The notes under the pieces: model-generated
Database searches by the model: none
Seen by the model: only the letters and a program-made list of their open reading frames with translations
What the model was told of the DNA's origin: nothing
Made by a program: the position numbers and the translations under genes
NCBI RefSeq assembly: GCF_019308285.1
Contig: NZ_WWEM01000031.1
Span: 186,001 to 250,000, forward strand
DNA from: Flavobacterium quisquiliarum
Lineage (GTDB): Bacteria; Bacteroidota; Bacteroidia; Flavobacteriales; Flavobacteriaceae
Reading direction: 5' to 3'
Length of the DNA stretch: 64,000 bases
Shown here: piece by piece, positions 34,132 to 42,052 of the stretch
Layout of the letters: the number at the start of each line of letters is the position of its first letter
Numbering within the stretch: position 1 is the stretch's first letter

Positions 34132-35391
34132 TTACGAAACGTCTACTGTAGTACGTTCAGCAATTTCTTTATATGTTCCGTTTGTCAATTTCTCACGAAT
34201 TGCTTCAAAAGCCGTTAAAGTCTCTTCAATATCTGCTAATGTATGAGAAGCTGTCGGAATCATTCTTAATAAAATAATTCCTTTTGGAATAACAGGATAT
34301 ACAACGATAGAAAGGAAAATACCATAGTTTTCTCTTAAATCATTCACCATTACCATTGCTTCAGGAATACTTCCTTCTAAGTAAACTGGTGTAATACAAG
34401 TATTAGTGTCTCCAATATTGAATCCTTTTTCTTTAAGACCGTTTTGTAATGCATTTACATTTTCCCAAAGTTTGTCTTTAATTGCAGAAGATTGACGTAA
34501 TAATTCTAAACGTTTCAATGAACCAATTGTTTGAATCATTGGTAAAGCTTTTGCAAACATTTGAGAACGTAAATTGTATTTCAAATAATCAATAACCGAT
34601 TTATCAGCTGCTACGAAAGCACCAATATTAGCCATAGATTTTGCAAAAGTAGAAAAGTAAACATCAATCTGATTTTGAACTCCCTGCTCTTCACCTGCTC
34701 CAGCACCTGTTTTTCCAAGTGTACCAAAACCGTGCGCATCATCTACTAATAATCTGAAATTATATTTTTTCTTTAGCTCAGCAATCTCTTTTAATTTTCC
34801 TTGCTGTCCGCGCATTCCGAAAACACCTTCTGTAATGAATAAAATTCCTCCTCCAGTTTCTTCAGCCATTTTAGTAGCACGCTGCAAGTTTTTCTCCATA
34901 CTTTCCAAATCATTGTGTTTGTATGTGAAACGTTTACCCATGTGTAAACGAACACCATCAATGATACAAGCATGTGAGTCAACATCATAAACGATAATGT
35001 CATTTTTAGTAACCAAAGCATCAATGATAGAAACCATTCCTTGGTAACCAAAATTCAATAAATAAGCCGATTCTTTCATTACGAATTCAGCCAACTCATT
35101 TTCTAATTGTTCGTGGTACGTAGTGTGTCCAGACATCATACGTGCTCCCATTGGATAAGCTGCTCCAAACTGAATTGCTGCATCTGTATCTGCTTTACGA
35201 ACTTCTGGATGATTTGCTAAACCTAAATAATCATTTAAACTCCAGTTCAGGATGTTTTTTCCATGAAACTGCATTCTTGGTCCTAGTTCACCTTCTAATT
35301 TTGGGAAAACATAATATCCCTCAGCTTGTGAAGCCCATTTTCCTAAAGGACCTTTATTTTCTTGAATTCTTTCGAATAAATCTTTTACCAT
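34132..35391 (-). CDS. PLP-dependent alpha-oxoamine synthase (SPT/capnine-synthase-like)
   Basis: 419 aa, fold-type I PLP enzyme that condenses an amino acid with an acyl thioester. The PLP Lys251 is in FSTFAKSMANIGAF; Asp217 and His220 of LLVDDAHGFG and the cofactor-stacking His140 (DSHACIIDG) are present. In this family, kbl (glycine), serine palmitoyltransferase and cysteate acyltransferase share the fold. The N-terminal region (GYYVFPKLEGELGPRMQF) is the type found in Bacteroidota sphingolipid or sulfonolipid (capnine) synthesis, and gliding flavobacteria need such an enzyme. The substrate, Ser or cysteate, is inferred. It has its own promoter (35430-35437) and terminator. Confidence 0.88.
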   Translation of the reverse strand: MVKDLFERIQENKGPLGKWASQAEGYYVFPKLEGELGPRMQFHGKNILNWSLNDYLGLANHPEVRKADTDAAIQFGAAYPMGARMMSGHTTYHEQLENELAEFVMKESAYLLNFGYQGMVSIIDALVTKNDIIVYDVDSHACIIDGVRLHMGKRFTYKHNDLESMEKNLQRATKMAEETGGGILFITEGVFGMRGQQGKLKEIAELKKKYNFRLLVDDAHGFGTLGKTGAGAGEEQGVQNQIDVYFSTFAKSMANIGAFVAADKSVIDYLKYNLRSQMFAKALPMIQTIGSLKRLELLRQSSAIKDKLWENVNALQNGLKEKGFNIGDTNTCITPVYLEGSIPEAMVMVNDLRENYGIFLSIVVYPVIPKGIILLRMIPTASHTLADIEETLTAFEAIREKLTNGTYKEIAERTTVDVS

Positions 35392-35429
35392 AATATTATA
35401 GTGTAGTATTTTTTAACTTAATCAGCGAG

Positions 35430-35437
35430 CAAAAATA
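35430..35437 (-). promoter_or_regulatory. -7 element of oxoamine synthase gene
   Basis: TATTTTTG on the minus strand, 38 bases before the start codon at 35391. Confidence 0.45.
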
Positions 35438-35570
35438 ATCATTATTCTTCTAAAATTCAGACTGTCATTTATTTTTATTTAAAAATATTGAACATCCTCT
35501 TTTTAATACGATTTACCTCTTATCCAAATTGTAAAAATGCTTATAACTTAAACAGAGAATTATATTTTTC

Positions 35571-35588
35571 TTATGATTTTTATCACAA
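35571..35588. promoter_or_regulatory. CRP/FNR-family operator
   Basis: TTATGA-N6-TCACAA differs by one base from the CRP/HcpR-type TTGTGA-N6-TCACAA; its core is also TGAT-N4-ATCA as in FNR sites. Its centre (35579.5) is about 42 bases before the predicted plus-strand start of transcription, the class II activator position. Confidence 0.6.
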
Positions 35589-35608
35589 TTCTTAAACAAA
35601 TTGTGAAT

Positions 35609-35616
35609 TATCTTTG
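35609..35616 (+). promoter_or_regulatory. -7 element of candidate small RNA
   Basis: TATCTTTG is a perfect TAnnTTTG match. No -33 TTTG lies at normal spacing, which fits activator dependence. Confidence 0.6.
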
Positions 35617-35621
35617 CTAAA

Positions 35622-35733
35622 GATTTAAGTCATGAGTGCTTTATAAGCACAAAAGACTATCAGCTTTAAATATTTTGAATTAGTAAAAAAACAAGAGAAG
35701 ATTTTTAGGAACGAATCGGCTCTTGTTTTTTGT
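35622..35733 (+). ncRNA. Candidate small regulatory RNA (~110 nt)
   Basis: Predicted from promoter and terminator only. The transcript begins near 35622, contains a small hairpin GTGCTT-TAT-AAGCAC (35636-35650), and ends at a 12-bp stem (35686-35697 with 35720-35731) with a T-rich tail. The only coding potential is a four-codon frame (MSAL). It lies between the oxoamine synthase and the RIC gene and runs opposite to both, so it is not an mRNA leader for either. Confidence 0.45.
35686..35733 (+). terminator. Terminator of candidate small RNA
   Basis: AAAAAACAAGAG pairs with CTCTTGTTTTTT; the 22-base loop is longer than usual. A second role as terminator for the minus-strand RIC gene, which ends at 35762, is equally possible. 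Confidence 0.75.
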
Positions 35734-35761
35734 TTTTAATAAAACCATGTTCAAATTTCAT

Positions 35762-36493
35762 CTATTCTACCTCAACAAAATCTTTTTCTAAAACTTCTGC
35801 TTTTGGAAATAATATATTATTTTCTAAATGAATGTGTTTATGAAGATCTTGTTCGAATTCTTTAAGCATTGAAAAAGTCACTCTATAAGTTGTACAGGCA
35901 TCGGCTGGAGGTGTATAATTATTGGTCAATGCTGCGATTTCTCTAAAGCGTTCGCCTTCATTATCATGTTCATGCATCATCATGGCAATCGGATTTGAAA
36001 CCGTACCAAAAGAAGGCTGATGCAGAATCCCATCTGATTCTTTGGTTTTTACCATTCGTTTAACAAAAGGAAATAATACCAACTCTTCTTTTTTCATATG
36101 CTGTGCCAATTCTCCCGCACAGCCAATAAACAATTCATTTATTCTGAATAATTCGGGATGATTAGCACCGTGAACCTTGCACAATTTATCTAAAAACGGA
36201 ATTAAAACATTCGTTTTTTCTTCCACATAACGATGATGCGTTTTTTCAATATAATCTACCAATAAATCTAAAGGCCAGGAATTAAAATCGATACTTCCAT
36301 TATTCTCAGATTGTGCTACCTGAAGAATATTTTCCAATAAAGTATCTGCATCAATATTTTGTTTTTCGCAGACTTCATTTACTGTTCGGTTTCCTTTACA
36401 GCAAAAATCGATTCTGTATTTGGAGAAAACGGCAGCTGTTCTAAAATCTTCAGCTACGAATGATCCTATTGTTTTTTCTTTTAAATTTTCCAT
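35762..36493 (-). CDS. ric: Iron-sulfur cluster repair di-iron protein (RIC/ScdA/YtfE)
   Basis: 243 aa, normal length. Cytoplasmic enzyme that restores Fe-S clusters damaged by nitric oxide or oxidants. N-terminal DUF542 domain TIGSFVAEDFRTAAVFSKYR with the Cys pair DFCCKGNRTV near residue 31, followed by a hemerythrin-like four-helix bundle with His ligands in EKTHHRYVEE, GANHPEL, QHMKKEELVLFPF, MMMHEHDNEG and LHKHIHLENNILFPKA, and interspersed Glu. An 18-bp operator matched at the Rrf2 gene lies about 45 bases before its start (36538-36555). The azurin-like gene is upstream, separated by a terminator. Confidence 0.95.
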   Translation of the reverse strand: MENLKEKTIGSFVAEDFRTAAVFSKYRIDFCCKGNRTVNEVCEKQNIDADTLLENILQVAQSENNGSIDFNSWPLDLLVDYIEKTHHRYVEEKTNVLIPFLDKLCKVHGANHPELFRINELFIGCAGELAQHMKKEELVLFPFVKRMVKTKESDGILHQPSFGTVSNPIAMMMHEHDNEGERFREIAALTNNYTPPADACTTYRVTFSMLKEFEQDLHKHIHLENNILFPKAEVLEKDFVEVE

Positions 36494-36533
36494 CTTTCAA
36501 AAAATTACTTTTAATATTTAATCAACTTACTTC

Positions 36534-36559
36534 AATAAAAGACAATTTTGTCTTTTATT
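36534..36559. promoter_or_regulatory. Palindromic operator upstream of RIC gene
   Basis: Arms of 12 bases (AATAAAAGACAA at 36534-36545, TTGTCTTTTATT at 36548-36559) with a two-base centre. Its 18-base core (36538-36555, AAAGACAATTTTGTCTTT) matches the site before the Rrf2 gene at 16 of 18 positions. Confidence 0.75.
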
Positions 36560-36568
36560 ATATTTAAA

Positions 36569-36602
36569 AAAAACTCCAACCTCAATTTAGATTGGAGTTT
36601 TT
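36569..36602 (-). terminator. Terminator after azurin-like gene
   Basis: AAAAACTCCAA (36569-36579) pairs with TTGGAGTTTTT (36592-36602), ten bases past the stop of the minus-strand gene ending at 36612. Confidence 0.85.
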
Positions 36603-36611
36603 AGTATTTAT

Positions 36612-37136
36612 CTATTCAACAATTAAAACACCTTTCATTAGAGCAACGTGACCAGGGAAAGAACACACGAAAGGATAACTTCCTTTTTTATCAATTGTAA
36701 ATTCAATTGTATCTTCTTCTCCACCTCCTAATAACTTAGTATGTGCAATAATCGAAGCTTTTTCCGATTCAGGAATATAATCTGTTGCTTTGGCATCATT
36801 TGCTTTTACTGCAAAAGCCGCTTGATCGGTTCCTTCTTTAAGAATAACCAAATTATGTCCCATCACTTCTTTAGCAATTTGACCAACATGCTTCAAAGTT
36901 AATTTGATTGGCTTTCCTGCTACCGCTTTCAGCTCGTTTACATTAAACTGCATTTGGTCATTTCCTTCAATAACTAATACATTTTCTTCTGTTGAAGTTA
37001 CTGGAGCTGCTTCACCTTCTGTAGAAATTTCATTAACTTCTGTAGATTCTGCCGGCGCTGTTTCTTTTTTACCGCAAGAAGTTACTGCTAAAAATCCCAT
37101 TAGCATTACCATCGAAATTTTAATCGTCTTATTCAT
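36612..37136 (-). CDS. Azurin-like copper lipoprotein
   Basis: 174 aa. A lipoprotein signal ends in the lipobox VTSC (Cys about residue 21), followed by a Glu/Ser/Thr-rich linker of about 35 residues and a cupredoxin domain. The type 1 copper ligands of azurin can be read off: His in MGHNLVI, then Cys, His and Met in FVCSFPGHVALMKGVL. It is predicted to be a membrane-anchored electron carrier facing the periplasm, possibly donating to a cytochrome c peroxidase or nitrite reductase; the partner is not in the window. It lies 25 bases downstream of the Rrf2 regulator and is probably co-transcribed with it, while RIC is separated by a terminator. Confidence 0.92.
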   Translation of the reverse strand: MNKTIKISMVMLMGFLAVTSCGKKETAPAESTEVNEISTEGEAAPVTSTEENVLVIEGNDQMQFNVNELKAVAGKPIKLTLKHVGQIAKEVMGHNLVILKEGTDQAAFAVKANDAKATDYIPESEKASIIAHTKLLGGGEEDTIEFTIDKKGSYPFVCSFPGHVALMKGVLIVE

Positions 37137-37161
37137 TATTAAGTATTTAAATTATAAAATT

Positions 37162-37611
37162 CTATTTGTTTTGACTGAAGATTTTTAAATGAAAATCTCC
37201 TGAGTTTACACCAAGCGCCAGTTCTTCCAATGTTGTTGTTGTAAGCATTGTTAAGAGTAGTTCTCGTATTTTTTTAAATTGATTGTGTACGGGACAAGGA
37301 TGAACTTCTGAGCATTCTTTCAGACCAATTCCACAGCCTTTATAAATGGAGTCACCATCAATTGCATCTACAATCTGAATCAATTTTATGGAACGCAATG
37401 CCTGATTTGAGACTTCGAAACCTCCTCCTACTCCTTTTGCCGAATGGATGATTCCACTTTTGGTCAAGATCTGCATGATTTTCGCAGTAAATGGTTCCGG
37501 CGAATCAATTTCTTTTGCCACATCTTTTATTCCAACCCTAACTCCTTCAGAAGATTTGGTTGCAATAAAAATAGAAGCTCTAATTCCATATTCACACGCT
37601 TTTGAAAACAT
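37162..37611 (-). CDS. Rrf2-family transcription regulator, NsrR-like
   Basis: 149 aa from the ATG at 37609-37611: MFSKACEYGIRASIFIAT is the standard Rrf2 start, and an AAGGA lies seven bases upstream; a longer frame from 37653 adds 14 unlikely residues. Winged helix near residues 10-65 (KDVAKEIDSPEPFTAKIMQI, GGGFEVSN). A C-terminal Cys triplet GCGIGLKECSEVHPCPVH (CX6CX5C) fits the [4Fe-4S] or [2Fe-2S] ligands of NsrR/IscR-type sensors. The operator at 37657-37674 overlaps the -33 box of its own promoter, so it very likely represses itself, and the RIC gene has a matching site. NO sensing is inferred from the RIC link. Confidence 0.92.
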   Translation of the reverse strand: MFSKACEYGIRASIFIATKSSEGVRVGIKDVAKEIDSPEPFTAKIMQILTKSGIIHSAKGVGGGFEVSNQALRSIKLIQIVDAIDGDSIYKGCGIGLKECSEVHPCPVHNQFKKIRELLLTMLTTTTLEELALGVNSGDFHLKIFSQNK

Positions 37612-37633
37612 ACAATCCTTATTTTTTTTTTTA

Positions 37634-37665
37634 CAAATGTATTCAAATCCCATATAAAAGACAAA
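37634..37665 (-). promoter_or_regulatory. Promoter of Rrf2 gene
   Basis: On the minus strand: TTTG (37662-37665), 20-base spacer, TACATTTG (37634-37641). This is a full match to the Bacteroidota consensus. The predicted leader is about 17 bases to the start codon at 37611. Confidence 0.8.
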
Positions 37666-37674
37666 TTTATCTTT
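37657..37674. promoter_or_regulatory. Rrf2-type operator overlapping -33
   Basis: AAAGACAAATTTATCTTT, an 18-base palindrome with one mismatched pair. It covers the -33 TTTG of the Rrf2 promoter, the expected place for a repressor, and matches the RIC site at 16 of 18 bases. Confidence 0.75.
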
Positions 37675-37776
37675 AATTAGTTTTCATAGATAAAAACCTT
37701 ATTTATAATGAAACTAATTAGTGGCAAAAAAATGACTTATTCCTCCCTTTACTTTTATAAAAACCAATTTTAATTC

Positions 37777-37784
37777 TAACTTTG
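37777..37784 (+). promoter_or_regulatory. -7 promoter element of NYN-domain gene
   Basis: TAACTTTG lies 28 bases before the ATG at 37813. Confidence 0.5.
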
Positions 37785-37812
37785 AGAGTAATAATTCCCT
37801 AATTTTAAAATA

Positions 37813-38592
37813 ATGGCTTTAAGCAACTCGAAAGATTTAAAACTAGCTGTTCTTATCGATGCCGATAATGTCCCGTATAGTAATGTAAAAGGCATGATGG
37901 AAGAAATTGCAAAGCTTGGAACTCCAACCACCAAAAGAATTTATGCCGATTGGACCAAACCAAATGCAAACGGCTGGAAAGGTGTTTTATTGGAGCATGC
38001 CATTACTCCTATTCAACAGTACAGTTACACAGTTGGAAAAAACTCTTCAGATTCTGCTTTGATTATTGATGCAATGGATTTGCTTTATTCGGGAAAACTA
38101 GATGGATTCTGCATTGTTTCGAGCGATAGTGATTTTACTCGTCTTGCTATTAGACTCCGCGAATCAGGGATGAAAGTAATCGGAATTGGAGAAAAGAAAA
38201 CCCCAAATTCTTTTATTGTAGCCTGTGACCGATTTATTTACATTGAAGTTTTAGACGGAGCCACTCAAAAGAAAAAACCAAAAGCAGCGGCTGCGGATAC
38301 CAAAAAACCTGTCGAAAAACCTGCTGAAAAAGCATTACACAAAATTGATAAACAAACTATTGAACTTATCGAAGCCACTATCGAAGATATTGAAGATGAT
38401 GATGGCTGGGCTTTCTTAGGAGATGTTGGAAACTTAATCGTAAAGAAAAAACCTGAATTTGACCCCCGAAATTATGGTTTTTCTAAACTTACTCCAATGT
38501 TGAAATCTTTAACTGATATTCTGGAAATTGATGAAAGAGAATCGGACAAAAAAGGAATCAAACACGTTTATGTACGTTTAAGATTCAACTAA
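37813..38592 (+). CDS. NYN-domain protein with OST-HTH/LOTUS domain
   Basis: 259 aa. The N-terminal PIN-like NYN nuclease domain (about residues 10-155) has its acidic active-site residues in AVLIDADNVPYSNV, SSDSALIIDAMDLLYSG and FCIVSSDSDFTRLAIRLRE. A Lys/Ala/Pro-rich linker follows, then an OST-HTH (LOTUS) RNA-binding domain (about 180-258), visible in LIEATIEDIEDDDGWAFLG and NYGFSKLTPMLKSLTDILE. The pairing LabA-type NYN plus OST-HTH suggests RNA turnover or RNA-linked regulation. It is encoded alone between the Rrf2 group and the GltS-like gene. RNA target unknown. Confidence 0.9.
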   Translation: MALSNSKDLKLAVLIDADNVPYSNVKGMMEEIAKLGTPTTKRIYADWTKPNANGWKGVLLEHAITPIQQYSYTVGKNSSDSALIIDAMDLLYSGKLDGFCIVSSDSDFTRLAIRLRESGMKVIGIGEKKTPNSFIVACDRFIYIEVLDGATQKKKPKAAAADTKKPVEKPAEKALHKIDKQTIELIEATIEDIEDDDGWAFLGDVGNLIVKKKPEFDPRNYGFSKLTPMLKSLTDILEIDERESDKKGIKHVYVRLRFN

Positions 38593-38628
38593 TTATCGCA
38601 TTTATTACCTATTTAATTTTTTAAAAAC

Positions 38629-40143
38629 ATGAGAAAGAAATTCTTTATTTACGGATTCTTATTGTTTCTAATTGTTCTTGCAATTTACTACTACACCGGG
38701 CGAGGTTATTTACTCGTATTTATTATTCCGCTTTTGCTAATTGTAGGCGCTTACAATGCCTCTCAGCAAAAACATGCTATTTTAAGAAACTTCCCCGTTC
38801 TGGGTTATTTCAGATATTTGTTTGAAATGATTGCGCCAGAAATTCAGCAATACTTTATCGAAAGATCTACAGATGGAAAACCTTTTTCTAGAAATCAGCG
38901 TTCATTGGTTTACCAAAGAGCTAAAAATATTGATTCAAGCACTCCTTTTGGAACGCAATTGAACTTAAATACTGAAAACTACGAAGGAATAAAACATTCT
39001 ATTTTCCCAGCAAAAGTAAACGAAGAATTACCTCGTGTATTAGTTGGTGGAAAAGATTGCAAACAACCGTATTCTGCTTCTTTATTTAATGTTTCAGCAA
39101 TGAGTTTTGGTTCGTTAAGCGAACATGCTGTTCGTGCCATCAATATTGGAGCTAAAAAAGGAAACTTTTACCAAAATACAGGAGAAGGTGGATTAACAGA
39201 ATTTCACCTTGCCGGCGGGGGCGATATAACTTGGCAGATTGGTACAGGATATTTTGGATGCCGTGATGCAGAAGGAAATTTCAGTCCAGAAAATTTTGCA
39301 GAAAAAGCAAATCTTCCAAATGTAAAAATGATCGAAATTAAGCTTTCGCAAGGCGCAAAACCAGGTCATGGAGGTGTTTTACCTGCTGCTAAAAACACAG
39401 AACAAATTGCAAAAATTAGAGGTGTTCAGCCACATACCATGATTCTTTCTCCTCCTGGACATCATGCTTTTTCTGATGCCAAAGGATTAATTCATTTCAT
39501 TAAACAACTGCGTGATTTGTCAAACGGAAAGCCAATTGGTTTTAAACTTTGTATTGGAAATACCGCTGAGTTTGAGGCCATCTGTCAAGAGATGATTAAT
39601 GAAGATATTTACCCTGATTTCATCACAGTTGATGGCGCTGAAGGCGGAACAGGTGCTGCTCCTTTAGAATTTGCTGATGGTGTTGGAATGCCTTTTAAGC
39701 CGGCTTTAATCTTTGTAAACCAGACTTTGGTTCGTTTAGGGATTCGTGATAAAATGCGTATTATTGGAAGCGGAAAAATAATCTCAGGTTACTCTATTTT
39801 ACATGCTGTAGCGCTTGGCGCAGATATGTGTAACAGCGCAAGAGGATTTATGTTTTCTTTAGGCTGTATCCAAGCACTTCGTTGCCATAACAACGAATGT
39901 CCAACAGGAGTTGCGACTCAAAATAAAATGCTGATGAAAGGTTTGGTTGTAACCGATAAGTCAGAACGTGTATATCATTTTCATAAAAACACATTGCATT
40001 CTGCCAATGAACTTTTGGCGGCCGCTGGAAAAAACAGTTTTGCTGATGTAGACATTAACATCTTCATGAGAGGTGATGAATTTGCTAATCTATCGGATAT
40101 GTATTTCCCTGATAATTTGAAAAACGTTACTCAGTTCTCTTAA
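38629..40143 (+). CDS. FMN-binding glutamate synthase family protein
   Basis: 504 aa. Two N-terminal membrane helices (about 6-22, 27-43) precede a TIM-barrel GltS central domain that binds FMN. The family blocks SAMSFGSLSEHAVRAINIGA, GEGGLTEFHLAGGGDITWQI, KPGHGGVLPAAKN, SPPGHHAF, GAEGGTGAAP and GSGKIISGYS are complete. A 3Fe-4S Cys set is present in CIQALRCHNNECPTG. It lacks the glutaminase and the alpha-subunit C-terminal domains of full glutamate synthase, so it probably uses a different amine or electron carrier; the reaction in vivo is not established. It should be membrane-anchored with its enzyme domain in the cytoplasm. A terminator follows immediately. Confidence 0.92.
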   Translation: MRKKFFIYGFLLFLIVLAIYYYTGRGYLLVFIIPLLLIVGAYNASQQKHAILRNFPVLGYFRYLFEMIAPEIQQYFIERSTDGKPFSRNQRSLVYQRAKNIDSSTPFGTQLNLNTENYEGIKHSIFPAKVNEELPRVLVGGKDCKQPYSASLFNVSAMSFGSLSEHAVRAINIGAKKGNFYQNTGEGGLTEFHLAGGGDITWQIGTGYFGCRDAEGNFSPENFAEKANLPNVKMIEIKLSQGAKPGHGGVLPAAKNTEQIAKIRGVQPHTMILSPPGHHAFSDAKGLIHFIKQLRDLSNGKPIGFKLCIGNTAEFEAICQEMINEDIYPDFITVDGAEGGTGAAPLEFADGVGMPFKPALIFVNQTLVRLGIRDKMRIIGSGKIISGYSILHAVALGADMCNSARGFMFSLGCIQALRCHNNECPTGVATQNKMLMKGLVVTDKSERVYHFHKNTLHSANELLAAAGKNSFADVDINIFMRGDEFANLSDMYFPDNLKNVTQFS

Positions 40144-40146
40144 ATA

Positions 40147-40180
40147 AAAAAGCCTCTTCAAATTCTTGAAGGGGCTTTTT
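40147..40180. terminator. Terminator GltS-like / lipoprotein 1
   Basis: AAAAAGCCTCTTCAA pairs with TTGAAGGGGCTTTTT (one G-T pair) around ATTC, between converging genes. Confidence 0.9.
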
Positions 40181-40196
40181 TAAAATCTGTTTCTAA

Positions 40197-40628
40197 TTAC
40201 AATTTTGCTGTTTCTTTATTTGGTTCTGCAGTTCCTTCTAAAACCGCCAGTTCTTCTTTGTTTACCAACTGCTGTGCTAAAATAGCATTATTGTAAGCTA
40301 AAAAGTAAACATCAAAAGATACTCCTTCATTAATTAATTCTGTAGAGATTTGATCATTCTTAATCATTTCTCTTAATAGATCTGGAAATGAATCTTTGTA
40401 AGCTGTTCTGTTTTCATCCGTTTCCTCTAAGTTCGTTTCAATTCTAATTTCGATTTTGTTGTCGTTTAGAAAAGCTTTTGCTGCCGTACTGGTTATTCCA
40501 TGGCCTTTAATCGAAGAAGAATTATTATAAGTGCTTACATGTTCTTGGATTTTTTGCTTGGTGTTTTTACAGCTGATTAAAAATAATGCGAAGGTTAGCG
40601 CGAATGCGATTTGGGTAATTTTTTTCAT
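40197..40628 (-). CDS. Lipoprotein, paralogue 1 of tandem pair
   Basis: 143 aa. Lipoprotein signal ending LISC (Cys at 20) followed by KNTKQKIQEHVSTYNNSSS. The domain contains LNDNKIEIRIETNLEETDEN and INEGVSFDVYFLAYNNAIL. Its equivalent in the next gene reads KNTKQKLQEYVVTYNKTIA, INDDKIELRFETNLEQNEAN and IEEGVQFDVYFLADDNTVL, so the two arose by tandem duplication. No family name is known to me. Each gene has its own terminator, which suggests separate control. Function unknown; likely anchored in the cell envelope facing the periplasm or surface. Confidence 0.8.
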   Translation of the reverse strand: MKKITQIAFALTFALFLISCKNTKQKIQEHVSTYNNSSSIKGHGITSTAAKAFLNDNKIEIRIETNLEETDENRTAYKDSFPDLLREMIKNDQISTELINEGVSFDVYFLAYNNAILAQQLVNKEELAVLEGTAEPNKETAKL

Positions 40629-40812
40629 AAATTATTGGTTTTATAGTTATTTTTTAACTCAAACATAATTAAATTACAACATAAAAACAACATTTAATCG
40701 ACAAAAACCAACTCTTAATCGTTTGAATACAAACAAATTATAACGACAAAAAACGTAAATTTGTAAGAATATAAAAACATACCTCCTTTTAGCATTAAAC
40801 TATAAATACAAA

Positions 40813-40845
40813 AAAGTCTCTTCAAATTTGATTTAAAGAGACTTT
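40813..40845 (-). terminator. Terminator after lipoprotein paralogue 2
   Basis: AAAGTCTCTT pairs with AAGAGACTTT around a 13-base loop, about 40 bases past the stop of the minus-strand gene ending at 40882. Confidence 0.8.
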
Positions 40846-40881
40846 CAATATGTAAGAATTAAAGTGGCTGAAAATTAGATT

Positions 40882-41286
40882 TTATTTCAAAAAATCTTTC
40901 AAAGATTCACCTTTTAAAATTTCTTTATCCAAGACAGTATTGTCATCTGCTAGAAAATAAACATCAAACTGAACTCCTTCTTCAATTAATTGTCTCGGAA
41001 TCTGATCTTTATCAATCATTTGTTTTATCAATTTTGGAAAAGAAATTACAGCAGCCGACTTATTGGCTTCATTTTGCTCTAAATTGGTTTCAAATCGCAG
41101 TTCGATTTTATCATCATTTATATAACCTCTAGCAGTTGTAAGCGTTACATCATCTGCCCTAAAACTTGGCGCAATTGTTTTATTATAAGTTACAACATAT
41201 TCCTGAAGTTTTTGCTTGGTATTTTTACAGCTTACAATTGACATTACAAGAATAATTGCAATCAAAATTTGTTTTATTTTATTCAT
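40882..41286 (-). CDS. Lipoprotein, paralogue 2 of tandem pair
   Basis: 134 aa. Lipoprotein signal ending IVSC (Cys at 20), then the conserved domain shared with the gene at 40197, roughly one-half identical over the first 120 residues by eye. It is shorter at the C-terminus. About 250 AT-rich bases separate the paralogues, and the next gene (41327) follows after 41 bases on the same strand, so this gene could belong to the transcript of the GH88 group. Function unknown. Confidence 0.8.
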   Translation of the reverse strand: MNKIKQILIAIILVMSIVSCKNTKQKLQEYVVTYNKTIAPSFRADDVTLTTARGYINDDKIELRFETNLEQNEANKSAAVISFPKLIKQMIDKDQIPRQLIEEGVQFDVYFLADDNTVLDKEILKGESLKDFLK

Positions 41287-41326
41287 TCTTTTTATTTGCT
41301 TTTTTGGTTCTGAAACATTTAAAATT

Positions 41327-42052
41327 CTATTTTTTGTGCTTTAAATTTTCTGCTAAAAATTCAAAAGCTTTTATTTTTAACTCTTTACCTGACAATTTAT
41401 TACTCTCAAACTCAAAAAAAGTTAGAGATTCTTCTTTCTTATTTTGAAAATAAAAAACATAACCTCTAAACTGTTTATTCTTTTCAGACATTTTATATGA
41501 AATACCTTCGTCATTAATTACAATATCTTCTTGTCTGTAATTTTTTAAATCATTTTTGGTTTTCAAACTTTTAAAATTTCTTTCAACATTACCTTGAGCT
41601 TTAAAAGTATAAATAAAAACATTTAAATCTTCAACCGATTTAAATGCTGCACGCAAAGAATCATTGTAACTCTGTTTACTATAATAATCCTTAGGAATTT
41701 TTAATTGAGTATTAAAATCAATAAAAAGTATAGAATCATTTTTTACTTTATTCAGCCCGTAATTTCTCTTATCTACAAAGGACATTTTATCTAAGCTATT
41801 ATAATCTAGATATAAAATAGTATTTGATATTGTATCTCGTGCCTTTTTTATATCTACTAGATGTTGTTGTGTTCTTCTTTCAGCTTCCTCAAGTGTCATT
41901 ACATATGGACTAATATCTAAAAAAGGCTTCTTTATATCATTTTTATGAGAGTGATAATTAACAAATCTAATTATTCCGAAAGTAACCCTAAGAACAGCTA
42001 ACGTAATTATAATAAAACCGAGAGCAAAACTAAGAACTCGCCTTTTTTTCAT
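41327..42052 (-). CDS. Hypothetical membrane-anchored protein (241 aa)
   Basis: A basic N-terminus (MKKRR) precedes one membrane helix at about residues 6-28 (FALGFIIITLAVLRVTFGII). The rest, about 210 residues, is charged and most likely lies in the periplasm. The central part includes LEEAERRTQQHLVDIKKARD, probably helical, and a C-terminal section with YVFYFQNKKEESLTFFEFES. No family recognised. Its start overlaps the stop of the GH88 gene by four bases (ATGA), which indicates translational coupling, so a linked role in glycan handling is possible but unproven. Confidence 0.65.
   Translation of the reverse strand: MKKRRVLSFALGFIIITLAVLRVTFGIIRFVNYHSHKNDIKKPFLDISPYVMTLEEAERRTQQHLVDIKKARDTISNTILYLDYNSLDKMSFVDKRNYGLNKVKNDSILFIDFNTQLKIPKDYYSKQSYNDSLRAAFKSVEDLNVFIYTFKAQGNVERNFKSLKTKNDLKNYRQEDIVINDEGISYKMSEKNKQFRGYVFYFQNKKEESLTFFEFESNKLSGKELKIKAFEFLAENLKHKK

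Larger units (their letters stand above)
35392..35761. other. 370-base intergenic region containing sRNA candidate
   Basis: Contains the minus-strand promoter of the oxoamine synthase, then a CRP/FNR-like site, a second palindrome (CACAATT at 35584-35590 with AATTGTG at 35599-35605), a plus-strand -7 element and a terminator hairpin. No reading frame longer than five codons is credible. Confidence 0.7.
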
